A stretch of DNA of 15,588 nt from a bacterium (GTDB taxonomy: Bacteria; Bacteroidota; Ignavibacteria; Kapaibacteriales; UBA961): the NCBI GenBank assembly GCA_022844575.1, contig JALHLL010000058.1, positions 1 to 15,588 of the forward strand, in the 5' to 3' direction. Both the position numbers and the translations under genes were made by a program. Within the stretch, counting starts at the first letter, position 1. Every line of letters starts with the position of its first letter. Shown one piece after another: positions 1 through 7,490 of the stretch. The notes under the pieces are model-generated. The model was not told where the DNA came from and did not search any database. It saw nothing but the letters and a program-made list of their open reading frames with translations.

Positions 1-468
1 AAAAAAACAATAAAAATAATAGGCGTTGTAGTACTCTTAGTGTTTGTTATCATTTTTGTATATGCCTTAGTATCAGGAATTTCACCTCTTTCTTGGGGGC
101 ACAAACAAATAAATACTCCATTAATAGGAAAAGAAGCGATCAATGGTTATGATGCTGTGTCTTATTTTACAATGAATAAAGCCGTACAAGGGAATGAGAC
201 CTTATCTTATTCATGGGAAGGAGCGACATGGTATTTTGCCTCGAGAGATAACCTTAACACGTTTAAGCAGAATCCCGAAAAGTATAAGCCTCAATTTGGG
301 GGCTATTGCGCTTTTGCGGTATGTAAGGGATTTACAGCGAATATTGACCCTAATGCATTTGTAATATTAGACGGAAAATTGTACTTATTCGCCGATGAAG
401 GAACCCGTAAGGAGTGGTTGGAAAATGAGTTTGAGAATAGAAAGCTGTCACATGAAAATTGGAAATAG
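1..468 (+). CDS. Membrane-anchored YHS domain protein, 5' end outside window
   Basis: The reading frame is open from the first base, so the true start lies upstream of the window; the GTG at position 40 falls inside the hydrophobic segment and is not a convincing start. The visible N-terminus is KKTIKIIGVVVLLVFVIIF, a basic stretch followed by a long hydrophobic run, which is a signal anchor or uncleaved signal peptide. After a short linker comes one YHS domain covering most of the rest, with INGYDAVSYF at its start, WYFAS in the middle and the typical FGGYCAFAV and DGKLYLF segments. YHS domains are small, often metal-associated modules; proteins of this size with one exported YHS domain are common but have no assigned reaction. 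It is probably periplasmic, tethered to the inner membrane. No partner is visible because its upstream neighbours are outside the window. The family call is strong; the function is unknown. Confidence 0.85.
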   Translation, partial: KKTIKIIGVVVLLVFVIIFVYALVSGISPLSWGHKQINTPLIGKEAINGYDAVSYFTMNKAVQGNETLSYSWEGATWYFASRDNLNTFKQNPEKYKPQFGGYCAFAVCKGFTANIDPNAFVILDGKLYLFADEGTRKEWLENEFENRKLSHENWK

Positions 469-514
469 TGTTAGCTATCTAAGATGTGACTCATAAAAAT
501 AGAAACGTATTGCT

Positions 515-670
515 ATGCACGAATTACCCGATTTGGCTTGTCCCGATCGGGTAGTTTTGTTTTATCGTGATTACAAAATGCTTGTAAATGAATTGCATAC
601 TTCCCTAATGAGTGATGACTGCTTTCTGTTGTTATCACAGTTTTTGCGAAACAAATCCATAGAAAGATAG
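515..670 (+). CDS. Tiny ORF of 51 codons, doubtful
   Basis: ATG at 515 opens a frame of 51 codons ending in TAG at 668-670. The product starts MHELPDLACPDRVVLF. I recognise no domain, there is no clear Shine-Dalgarno sequence (only AGAAACG upstream), and the terminator-like hairpin at 521-564 lies inside it. It may be a real small protein, a remnant, or chance. It has two cysteines and no signal peptide or membrane segment. Confidence 0.15.
   Translation: MHELPDLACPDRVVLFYRDYKMLVNELHTSLMSDDCFLLLSQFLRNKSIER
521..564 (+). terminator. Probable intrinsic terminator after the YHS gene
   Basis: TACCCGAT (525-532) and ATCGGGTA (546-553) are perfect inverted repeats separated by 13 nt. Flanking A/T and G-T pairs can extend the stem, and GTTTTGTTTTA follows directly. 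It sits about 55 nt after the YHS stop codon, a suitable place for termination. The same bases also fall inside a tiny ORF (515-670), which weakens that ORF. Confidence 0.5.
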
Positions 671-864
671 AGTAAGATATTCTTATATTGAATTGTATAG
701 ACTTATATGCTCATTGCGACTGTTGTAATCTGTAAGTTAAGCGGAAAAATTCACACGGAAAAAAACGACTTATTGCAGGAAAATTAAAAACCATATCATA
801 ACCCCGCTCATGAGTTGAAAACTGAAAAACATCAGAAAGTCTTCCTTAGGTAGAAAGCACATGA

Positions 865-1119
865 TCTAATTTTGTTATTTCCTGTTTCGTCCGTCCTCAC
901 CATCAGCAACGTAATGAAGGTAAATTCAGAGAAAAAAGTAATGGGTTCCCCGTTGTTCCGGTACACAAAGAATTTGTACAGGGAATAGATTCTTTACTTT
1001 TCAGGTATCATAATACGATACCCAGTCTTGTACGTGACAGATGTCCAACAGAGGGAAAAATCCACGTTTCTTATTATTTTACTCAATTTAAGGGCTGTGT
1101 TTTAACATTGAGCAGTTGA
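865..1119 (+). pseudogene. Possible decayed coding stretch, no start codon
   Basis: One frame stays open for 84 codons, from just after TGA at 862-864 to TGA at 1117-1119. It contains no ATG, GTG or TTG that could start most of it. The translation looks protein-like, with mixed charged and aromatic residues (for example KEFVQGIDSLLFRYHN and GKIHVSYYFTQF). I do not recognise the family. In DNA this AT-rich an 84-codon open stretch is unusual but can occur by chance. It would fit the 3' remnant of a lost gene. Confidence 0.2.
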
Positions 1120-1139
1120 ATTTGAATAGATTCTTTACT
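983..1139. repeat. 16-nt direct repeat GAATAGATTCTTTACT, two copies
   Basis: Identical copies lie at 983-998 and 1124-1139. The second continues as CCGTTC, so GATTCTTTACTCCGTTC (1129-1145) matches the GATTCTTCACTTCGTTC core of the intergenic repeat near 14427 at 15 of 17 positions. These may be worn copies of the same dispersed repeat family. Confidence 0.35.
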
Positions 1140-1188
1140 CCGTTCCGAGTTTATTCCTGCTTAAGAATGATGGTGCATCATACACAAA

Positions 1189-1211
1189 ATGTATGTTCGT
1201 GTGACATACAT
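1189..1211. promoter_or_regulatory. Stem-loop or dyad upstream of tcdA
   Basis: ATGTATGT (1189-1196) and ACATACAT (1204-1211) form a perfect 8-bp inverted repeat with a 7-nt loop, 78 nt before the tcdA start. It could be an operator for a dimeric regulator or a 5' leader hairpin. A second small dyad, ATGATG-GTG-CATCAT, sits just upstream at 1167-1181. Their function is not shown. Confidence 0.25.
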
Positions 1212-1289
1212 AATTCATATTTCTTTATAGTTGTTTATCTTTATGATGTATCAATTAACTTTTCGAGACATTAAACAACGGATAGAGGG

Positions 1290-2060
1290 ATGAGTACCAA
1301 ACATTGGGAAAGCAGAACGGCACTTTTAGTAGGAGATGACGATATTGAAAAACTTCATCATGCTCATGTATTGATTGTTGGACTTGGCGGCGTGGGTTCT
1401 TATGCTGCCGAAGCCATTTGTCGTGCCGGTGTGGGCAATCTTACGATAGTGGATGGCGATGTGGTGGAAGCAAGCAACCGTAACCGACAATTACCTGCCC
1501 TACATTCCACTGAAGGGAAATGGAAAACCGATATTATGGCAGAACGTTTACGCGATATAAATCCCGATGTAAACTTAATGGTGCATAGGGTTTTTATGAA
1601 AGAAGAAACCGCCGATGAAATTTTGAATACAAAATTTGATTATGTAATGGATTGTATTGATACGTTGGCACCGAAAGTTAATTTAATTCGCAAATCACGT
1701 GAACGGGGATATCCCGTTGTATCTTCTCTGGGTGCGGCAGGACGCATAAAACCGGAACTTATTCGTATTGAAGATATATCTTTTTCGCATAATTGTCATT
1801 TGGCTTTTTATGTACGTAAACGGCTCAAAAAGTTTGGTGTGGAAAATAATGTAACGGTGGTATATTCACCGGAATTGATTGATAAAAAAGGTGTGAAGCT
1901 CACCGATACATTGCAAAATAAACGTTCTTTTCTCGGTACGATTTCCTTTATTCCGGCATCATTCGGATTGTTTTGCGCATCGGTGGTAATACGAACCATT
2001 ATAGGCAAAATGGAAAAACTACCTATTAAAAAAAGAAAAAAGAAATCAAATAAAAAATAA
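1290..2060 (+). CDS. tcdA: tRNA threonylcarbamoyladenosine dehydratase, E1-like
   Basis: This 256-aa protein belongs to the ThiF/MoeB/HesA (E1-like) superfamily, and its architecture matches TcdA (CsdL/YgdL). TcdA uses ATP to dehydrate t6A at position 37 of ANN-decoding tRNAs to the cyclic ct6A form. Visible features are the nucleotide-binding GLGGVG (31-36), an acidic strand end IVDGD (53-57), SNRNRQ (62-67, the arginine finger region), Lys79 and the D-C-I-D segment around 121-124. SLGAAGRIKP (146-155) corresponds to the GGAGGQIDP segment of the E. coli enzyme, and GTISFIPASFGLFCASVVI forms the C-terminal helix. MoeB/ThiF-type zinc CXXC pairs are absent and there is no neighbouring ubiquitin-like carrier gene, which favours TcdA over MoeB or ThiF. 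The extreme C-terminus is a lysine/arginine tail (KKRKKKSNKK) that could contact tRNA. The ATG at 1290 gives the expected family length; GATAGAGGG lies directly upstream. Confidence 0.88.
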   Translation: MSTKHWESRTALLVGDDDIEKLHHAHVLIVGLGGVGSYAAEAICRAGVGNLTIVDGDVVEASNRNRQLPALHSTEGKWKTDIMAERLRDINPDVNLMVHRVFMKEETADEILNTKFDYVMDCIDTLAPKVNLIRKSRERGYPVVSSLGAAGRIKPELIRIEDISFSHNCHLAFYVRKRLKKFGVENNVTVVYSPELIDKKGVKLTDTLQNKRSFLGTISFIPASFGLFCASVVIRTIIGKMEKLPIKKRKKKSNKK

Positions 2061-2117
2061 GGTAATAATGAGTAAATAATACAGGGAAAACACTCAGCAA
2101 TAAAACCGCAATTTAAT

Positions 2118-2123
2118 AAGGAG
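2118..2123 (+). promoter_or_regulatory. Strong Shine-Dalgarno sequence AAGGAG
   Basis: AAGGAG ends 7 nt before the ATG at 2131. It fixes the start of the PD40 gene and shows that this genome uses Shine-Dalgarno initiation for at least some genes, which is less common in typical Bacteroidota. Confidence 0.7.
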
Positions 2124-2130
2124 TAATTGT

Positions 2131-3075
2131 ATGCGAAAAATCGTTCTGTTTATAATGTATCTCTGCTTTGTTTTTGCGCCAAGTGAAACAAAGTCGCAAA
2201 ATACGATTGATTATTCTTCCGCACGTGTAGAAATATCACATCAACTCTCATCTGACGGTGTGGATTATGCGGCATCCATAGCGCCTGATGGAAAAACGAT
2301 TCTCTTCGTTTCAGACAGAAAAGGTAGTTTTCTTGAAAATCAAACCTATGATGAAAAGAGTAAGCCGAGGCCACGGTATTCCTCCCATGATATTTGGCAA
2401 ACGGAAATAAAAGGCGATACATTCGATATACCGAAACCTATTGATCCGCTTAACACATCGCACAATGAAGGGACGATAATATTCGGTAAGGATATGAAAC
2501 ATTTATTTTTTAGCGCATGCAATAATGAAAATTGTTACGGTGCATGTGATTTATTCCATTTTGATTTTGTGGATACGACATGGGTAATTAAGAATGTTGG
2601 TAAAGAGGTAAATAGTAAATACTGGGAATCACAACCGAGTTACGGTAAAAACGGTACTTTGTATTTTTTATCCGACTTTCCTATTTCAAAGGAAGCAAAA
2701 ACGAATAATATGGACATCTTCTCTGCCGATTTTGATACAATAACAAACACGTATAAAAAGGCGCAACGGATGGGCGAAGAAGTAAATACGAAGGATGAAG
2801 AGGCATCACCGTTTTACTCTTTTTATGAAGATGCATTATACTTTAGTTCCAAAGGTCACCACCCCAATTATGGTGGTTTGGATTTGTACCGATGTAAACG
2901 AAATGCTGACGGTACATGGCAAAAACCGGAAAACTTAGGCAAGAATATCAATTCCGAAGCGGATGACTTTTTTATTACTATATCACGAGATGGAAAAAAT
3001 ATATTGTTCTCTTCGAGAAGACCGAGTGAATTCGGAAAAAATGATTTGAATATATTTAAGGTAATAATGCCTTAA
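2131..3075 (+). CDS. Exported PD40 (WD40-like) beta-propeller protein
   Basis: This 314-aa protein has a cleavable signal peptide (MRKIVLFIMYLCFVFAPSE, likely cut near residue 23). The rest is built of PD40/TolB-type propeller blades. Blade hallmarks recur: IAPDGKTILFVSDR (50-63), FGKDMKHLFFSAC (118-130), YGKNGTLYFLSD (171-182), YEDALYFSSKG (232-242) and ISRDGKNILFSSR (284-296). Between them are linker motifs of the INSEADDF and LDLYR type. Such propellers are frequent at the N-terminal side of OmpA-like peptidoglycan-binding proteins in Bacteroidota, but here the protein ends after the last blade and has no OmpA domain. Three closely spaced cysteines (C130, C135, C139) could form disulfides or bind a metal. 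It is probably periplasmic or secreted and binds a protein or glycan; no enzyme motif is seen. The alpha/beta hydrolase starts 7 nt downstream, so the two are almost certainly one transcript, and tcdA 70 nt upstream may belong to it too. Confidence 0.82.
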   Translation: MRKIVLFIMYLCFVFAPSETKSQNTIDYSSARVEISHQLSSDGVDYAASIAPDGKTILFVSDRKGSFLENQTYDEKSKPRPRYSSHDIWQTEIKGDTFDIPKPIDPLNTSHNEGTIIFGKDMKHLFFSACNNENCYGACDLFHFDFVDTTWVIKNVGKEVNSKYWESQPSYGKNGTLYFLSDFPISKEAKTNNMDIFSADFDTITNTYKKAQRMGEEVNTKDEEASPFYSFYEDALYFSSKGHHPNYGGLDLYRCKRNADGTWQKPENLGKNINSEADDFFITISRDGKNILFSSRRPSEFGKNDLNIFKVIMP

Positions 3076-3082
3076 TATCATC

Positions 3083-3769
3083 ATGAAAAAACATAGCATA
3101 AATAATAATAATGTTCGCCTCTGTTGTTACGATTCGGAAAATGATTCCGGCAAAGTACCATTGTTTATTGTACCCGGCATGGTGAATAATGGCGAAGAAT
3201 ATATTGAAGACCTACAAGAACTAGTAAAAAAACGTCGTTGTATTTTTATGACATTACGCGGAAGAAAAGGTAGTGATGAACCTAAGGATGGGTATTCTTT
3301 CTATCATCATATCTCCGATATTGATGCAATAATACAATACTTTTCACTCCCTTCATTTCATATATATGGTCATTCGGTAGGTGGTGCTTATGCGCTTGGT
3401 TATGCTTTGAGTTATGGTATGAAGGGACATGTAATCATAGGTGATTATCCTGCTTCTTACCCTAAATTTCCCGAAGCGTGGGTGCAGCGAATCGCGGCTA
3501 TGACACCAACACCTTTACATGTAAATACTGCCGGAAAAATTGCGGAAGAATCTGAAAGGATACATTTATTTGAACGGCTCAATGAATTAGAATTGCCGCC
3601 CATATTATTATATTCCTCTCAAGCGGAATCTCTTATAAAACCCGAACATATTAAACTTTATACACAATGTCGTCCCGATATAATACTCAAGCCGGTACAT
3701 AAAAGCGGACATTCTCTTATAAGTCCTTCCTCGGAGGAATTTGTCGCCGTATTGGATACGTTATTATAA
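3083..3769 (+). CDS. Alpha/beta hydrolase
   Basis: This 228-aa soluble hydrolase has the classic fold order. The strand and oxyanion region is LFIVPGMVNN (27-36), the nucleophile elbow is GHSVGG (96-101) with Ser98 as nucleophile, and the likely catalytic histidine is His210 in HKSGHS. The acid is probably Glu182 after the strand PILLYSSQ, although Asp121 in GDYP is an alternative. There is almost no cap domain, as expected from the short length. Substrate is not predictable: esterase, thioesterase or lactonase activity are all possible. No signal peptide is seen, so it should be cytoplasmic although its operon partner is exported. Start is the ATG 7 nt after the PD40 stop; no Shine-Dalgarno is evident, so translation may be coupled to the upstream gene. 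Confidence 0.82.
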   Translation: MKKHSINNNNVRLCCYDSENDSGKVPLFIVPGMVNNGEEYIEDLQELVKKRRCIFMTLRGRKGSDEPKDGYSFYHHISDIDAIIQYFSLPSFHIYGHSVGGAYALGYALSYGMKGHVIIGDYPASYPKFPEAWVQRIAAMTPTPLHVNTAGKIAEESERIHLFERLNELELPPILLYSSQAESLIKPEHIKLYTQCRPDIILKPVHKSGHSLISPSSEEFVAVLDTLL

Positions 3770-3825
3770 AAAAATACTATAACAGAGAAGAAGAATATAT
3801 AGTCTTAAAGTTATAGTCCGTTTTA
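3768..3825. terminator. Possible bidirectional terminator between convergent genes
   Basis: An A run (3768-3774) is followed by ACTATAAC (3776-3783), a 26-nt loop, GTTATAGT (3810-3817) and CCGTTTTATT. The dyad is perfect over 8 bp with A/T tracts on both outer sides, in the 56-nt gap between the hydrolase and the converging TonB receptor gene. The long loop and low G+C make it weak. Confidence 0.35.
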
Positions 3826-6132
3826 TTAGAACTTTACCGTAACATTTCCGAAAAATTGCCTGCCGACAAGATTTGGTACTGAAATCAAATCCATTGAATT
3901 AAGAATATTGTTAATGCCAAATGTAAGCGTTAGCGAAGAAGCAGAATGATTTTCATAATCTTCAAAAACAAAACGTTTGCTTATGCTTGAATTAAGCATG
4001 GTATAGCCATTAGCATATTCATTGCCATTATCAAGTACGGTGATTGCCAATATTGAGCCCGGTGGTGAGAAAGGAAAAACACCATTATTGTTCTTTTGCT
4101 GATCGCCGAACCGTCCTATAAACTGCGCACGAATATTTGCACTCCAACCATTTGTCTGTTCCGTTCCTTCATCGTATTGCAGACGTATAACGCCACTATG
4201 CTTGGAGCGAAACCATAAACCGCCATAATTATCGGGATTTAATTGTACTACTTTTCCTTCATTAGAAAGATATTCTTCTTTATTCTGAAAATATTCAAGC
4301 ACATCAATATCATCAGCTTCCAAATATTGATAACCACCGCTTAATGAAATACTTCTATTATTATCAAAATAAATACCGCCGCGTATATTCGTTTCCGCCC
4401 CTTGTGTTCTTGCTCTTTTTATATTTCTGTATGAATAAACGGCTTGTGTTCCGGCAGTACCTATTTGTACAAAATCAATCAAATCCATTAAATCATTTCT
4501 AAAATACTGTGCATCAAAGCCGAAAGTAATACTTGTATTCCCCCATAAATTCGGGTACATTCTATCCCAACCGAGCCCCGCTTCATACGAAACTGAACGC
4601 TCAGGTAATAAATCACGCCCTACACGACGAGCACCCACTAGCTGGTAACCTGCACCGGAAAGATTATTGGTAAACTGCACATATAATTGACGGAAATCGG
4701 GAACCTTAAAACCCGTTCCAACACTTGCTCTTATTCTTATATCTTCGCTAATTTTTATATTGAGTGCAAGTTTAGGGTTTGTAAGCCATATAAGATGAGT
4801 AAGAACGCTATCGGAAAGAGAAGGATTGGAATAAGCACTATTTTTTACATACCGCGCACTTAACGAATACGATATCCAATCAACGGGATTTCCTTCCCAT
4901 TGCATAAAGCCCGAAAATGTGGAAAAAAACGGCTTATCGGGATAACGCGCCCCGCCAATATCATCAATATGATATTCAGTACCTAATGTAAATCTATTTT
5001 TTAAATTCCATAAAACATCATACTGTATATACCCTCTGGCAATACGTCTTAATAAATCATCATTATTTGCTCCATTACCTTGCACCGTATCAAATTCATA
5101 CCGTTCCGTATAAGACGAGCCATACAACTGTGCCGTTAAACGCGCCTTACCATGTTGCCATTCAGTTGCTACCGTTGCTGAATTTTCATTCTGAAAAACC
5201 GACCCCTCATTGGCTGCCACTTGCCCAAAAAACGACTCGACAAATTTGCCTCTGCTTTCGGAAAAAAATGAACGAAAATCGGCCGAAAGTTTTATATCAT
5301 CGTTTATGTACCATTTGCTTTTTAACTGTCCAGTATAGTCGGTAAAGCCAGCATACGGTGTTGTTCTTGTCACACCATCGCTTGTTTGTGATAGCTCAAA
5401 CGGGCGCGCTTTTTTAGCATTTATATATGCTGATATATCGAATACTTCACCACCATGTGCCGCTTCGCCCTGAAATTCCGCAGGACCTTTATCGAGATAC
5501 TGAATATATGCGCGACCCGACCAGCCGAGACTCGGTTTTTTGGTAATGATATTGATAACTCCGGCTAGAGCGTCGCTGCCATATAAACTGGACATTGGCC
5601 CTTTTACAATCTCTACTCTTTCTATTGCACCTACCGATACACGTGATAAATCAAGCACTCCGGCAACCCGACCTATCATGGGTTGCCCGTCTATAAGAAT
5701 AAGGGTATAATCTGGGTTTAGACCCATAAGTTGTACACCAGTACGTACATTGTTTTGCAGAAGCACTCCGGTTTGTTCGCGTAACATATCGGCAACCGTA
5801 ACCATAGCAGTACCCTGCGCTTGACTACCTTCGGCAATTGTAACCCTTACGGGGGAATCCTTTTGTAAAACGTCATTACGGGTACCCGTAACAACAACAG
5901 GTTGTGTAGTATAGTATTTAGTTAAAGTATCTTTTTTTGATTTTTTATGTCGGGGTACAGTCGGTAAACGCGGTGTTTGTTTGGATGTATCCGCATTACT
6001 TTCAGGTGACGATATGCTGAAGCAATAATCATGAAAATTTGAAGCATAACTTGCCGAAAAAGCGGCACAACAGAATAGAATGCAATAACTTATTATAAAA
6101 CGCACTATTGGGTGAAAACTTCGTGAAACCAT
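3826..6132 (-). CDS. TonB-dependent outer-membrane receptor
   Basis: This 768-aa protein has a signal peptide (hydrophobic core about 11-28, cleavage near residue 31). A proline- and lysine-rich linker follows, then a TonB-box-like PVVVTGTR (78-85). The plug domain spans about 85-200 and shows LREQTGVLLQ, LILIDGQPM, ERVEIVKGPMSSLYGSDA and GVINIITKKP. The remaining ~565 residues alternate as a 22-strand barrel would and end in GRQFFGNVTVKF, with the terminal Phe expected by the BAM machinery. The plug most resembles the BtuB/FepA/colicin-receptor class, which imports cobalamin, ferric siderophores, heme or similar metal chelates. The sequence does not decide the ligand, and there is no SusD partner, N-terminal carboxypeptidase-like domain, periplasmic binding protein or ABC transporter next to it. 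The ATG at 6132 lacks a Shine-Dalgarno but is the only start giving a full signal peptide. Confidence 0.9.
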   Translation of the reverse strand: MVSRSFHPIVRFIISYCILFCCAAFSASYASNFHDYCFSISSPESNADTSKQTPRLPTVPRHKKSKKDTLTKYYTTQPVVVTGTRNDVLQKDSPVRVTIAEGSQAQGTAMVTVADMLREQTGVLLQNNVRTGVQLMGLNPDYTLILIDGQPMIGRVAGVLDLSRVSVGAIERVEIVKGPMSSLYGSDALAGVINIITKKPSLGWSGRAYIQYLDKGPAEFQGEAAHGGEVFDISAYINAKKARPFELSQTSDGVTRTTPYAGFTDYTGQLKSKWYINDDIKLSADFRSFFSESRGKFVESFFGQVAANEGSVFQNENSATVATEWQHGKARLTAQLYGSSYTERYEFDTVQGNGANNDDLLRRIARGYIQYDVLWNLKNRFTLGTEYHIDDIGGARYPDKPFFSTFSGFMQWEGNPVDWISYSLSARYVKNSAYSNPSLSDSVLTHLIWLTNPKLALNIKISEDIRIRASVGTGFKVPDFRQLYVQFTNNLSGAGYQLVGARRVGRDLLPERSVSYEAGLGWDRMYPNLWGNTSITFGFDAQYFRNDLMDLIDFVQIGTAGTQAVYSYRNIKRARTQGAETNIRGGIYFDNNRSISLSGGYQYLEADDIDVLEYFQNKEEYLSNEGKVVQLNPDNYGGLWFRSKHSGVIRLQYDEGTEQTNGWSANIRAQFIGRFGDQQKNNNGVFPFSPPGSILAITVLDNGNEYANGYTMLNSSISKRFVFEDYENHSASSLTLTFGINNILNSMDLISVPNLVGRQFFGNVTVKF

Positions 6133-6143
6133 TTTTTGTACTG

Positions 6144-6151
6144 CAAAATTA
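6144..6151 (-). promoter_or_regulatory. Candidate Bacteroidota-type -7 element before the TonB receptor gene
   Basis: On the minus strand TAATTTTG matches the TAnnTTTG consensus of Bacteroidota sigma-70 promoters and ends 11 nt before the receptor start codon, which would give a very short leader. No TTG (-33) element is seen at the usual spacing, so this is weak. Confidence 0.22.
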
Positions 6152-6341
6152 CAGCTAAAGAACTAAAGGTATGAGTTGAGATTTTATTTGGGAGTTATTA
6201 ATAATAACCGTATCCAATATGAATTTAGAGTGTATGTGAGAAAAACCGTACAATGCTCCATCTATGAAAGTACCGTCCTTATCAGCCGATATAAAAGAAA
6301 AATGAGTATTTATATCTGCCCATTCGAGGTGAAATGAGGGC

Positions 6342-6373
6342 TTAATAAGAAAGGGCATGGATTCCATGCCCTT
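6342..6373 (-). terminator. Strong intrinsic terminator after the DHS-family gene
   Basis: On the minus strand AAGGGCATGG, loop AAT and CCATGCCCTT form a perfect 10-bp stem (plus-strand arms 6351-6360 and 6364-6373), followed by TCTTATT. It lies about 33 nt after the stop codon of the DHS homologue and separates that gene from the TonB receptor, which must therefore have its own promoter in 6133-6341. Confidence 0.8.
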
Positions 6374-6405
6374 CGTAACAAAACAGTTTTGATTCTCTAC
6401 TTCTT

Positions 6406-7392
6406 TTACCAACCGAGAAGCCAAGCAAATATGAGCGGTGCAACTATTGTGGCATCCGATTCCACGATGAAACGTGGCGTTTCTATACCCAGTTTACCCC
6501 ATGTTATTTTTTCATTGGGTACAGCACCGGAGTATGAGCCATAACTTGTGGTCGAATCGCTTATTTGGCAAAAATATGACCAGAAGGGAACATTATCCAT
6601 TTCCAAATCCTGATGTAACATAGGCACTACGCAAATCGGAAAATCGCCTGCTATACCGCCACCTATTTGGAAAAAACCTATGCCTTTTTGTGTTTTCTTT
6701 GCATTATCTATATACCATTGCGCCAACCATGTCATGTATTCGATACCGGATTTCATAATTGACGGTTGCAATTCACCTGTAAAGCAATAGGAAGCGAAGA
6801 TATTACCCATGGTGGAATCCTCCCAGCCGGGTACTATTATCGGAAGATTTTTTTCAGCAGCTGCTATCATCCACGAATCTTTCGGATCAATTTCATAGTA
6901 TTGTTCCATTTCTCCGCTAAGTAGCATTTTGTACATAAACTCATGCGGAAAAAATCGCTCGCCGGTATCTTGGGCATTTTTCCACTGTTTATGGATATGC
7001 TTTTGTATTCTACGGAAGGCCTCTTCTTCAGGAATACATGTGTCCGTTACACGATTAAATCCTTTTTCCAATAAATCCCATTCATCTTGTGGCGATAAAT
7101 CACGATAATTAGGTACTCGTTTATAATAGGAATGCGCCACCAAGTTCATGATATCTTCTTCAAGATTTGCACCCGTGCATGATATTATCTGGACTTTATC
7201 TTGGCGTATCATTTCCGCAAGTGATTTGCCGAGTTCGGCGGTACTCATTGCACCGGCAAGAGTAATCATCATTGCGCCGCCTTCTTCCAAATGGCGTTCA
7301 TAACCCTTGGCGGCATCCATAAGAGCAGCAGCATTAAAATGCAAATAATGATGTTCGATAAATTGCGAAACAGGTCCCCTTTGTTGTGGCAT
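6406..7392 (-). CDS. Deoxyhypusine synthase-family protein (probable polyamine aminobutyl/aminopropyl transfer enzyme)
   Basis: This 328-aa protein is a clear deoxyhypusine synthase (DHS) homologue. In eukaryotes and archaea DHS moves the aminobutyl group of spermidine to eIF5A; bacteria lack that target, and bacterial homologues act on small polyamines. Family features in order are AGAMSTAELGKSLAEMI (46-62), the NAD-site segment SCTGANLEEDI (71-81), IIVPGWEDSTMGN (185-197), IGGGIAGDFP (243-252), SYGSYSGAVPNEKITWGK (283-300) and ESDATIVAPL (311-320). Lys300 in WGK aligns with the catalytic lysine of human DHS (Lys329), so imine chemistry should be possible. The KHH motif that follows GGG in eukaryotic DHS, part of the spermidine site, is replaced by AGDF, pointing to a different acceptor or donor. 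A Shine-Dalgarno AAAGGAA sits 6-7 nt before the ATG. The gene starts 98 nt after smc with no clear terminator between, so co-transcription is possible; a strong terminator follows. Confidence 0.87.
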   Translation of the reverse strand: MPQQRGPVSQFIEHHYLHFNAAALMDAAKGYERHLEEGGAMMITLAGAMSTAELGKSLAEMIRQDKVQIISCTGANLEEDIMNLVAHSYYKRVPNYRDLSPQDEWDLLEKGFNRVTDTCIPEEEAFRRIQKHIHKQWKNAQDTGERFFPHEFMYKMLLSGEMEQYYEIDPKDSWMIAAAEKNLPIIVPGWEDSTMGNIFASYCFTGELQPSIMKSGIEYMTWLAQWYIDNAKKTQKGIGFFQIGGGIAGDFPICVVPMLHQDLEMDNVPFWSYFCQISDSTTSYGSYSGAVPNEKITWGKLGIETPRFIVESDATIVAPLIFAWLLGW

Positions 7393-7490
7393 TGTTATTC
7401 CTTTATCCGTAATTCAAAAAAACTGTAATCAATAAAATAACGCTTTTAATATAATTGTAGTGCCCGCATATCACACAGTCAATATTATTA

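Larger units (their letters stand above)
469..1289. other. Gene-poor spacer of about 820 nt between YHS gene and tcdA
   Basis: No confident gene is present. It holds the terminator at 521-564, the doubtful ORF at 515-670, a start-less open frame at 865-1119, a 16-nt direct repeat (983-998 and 1124-1139) and a stem-loop at 1189-1211 close to tcdA. The length is unusual for this otherwise compact region. Together with the start-less frame, it suggests a place where genes have decayed, although that is inference. Confidence 0.5.

Noticed and set aside
1290..2060. MoeB or ThiF (molybdopterin or thiamine sulfur-carrier activation)
   Set aside because: No zinc CXXC pairs, no sulfur-carrier gene nearby, and the SLGAAGRIKP and GTISFIP segments match TcdA order.
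6155..6424. Minus-strand frame of 89 codons between the DHS homologue and the TonB receptor
   Set aside because: It starts with TTG inside the DHS gene, reads through the strong terminator hairpin at 6342-6373 and has no recognisable domain or Shine-Dalgarno. A shorter 67-codon version from the ATG in the hairpin stem is equally unsupported.
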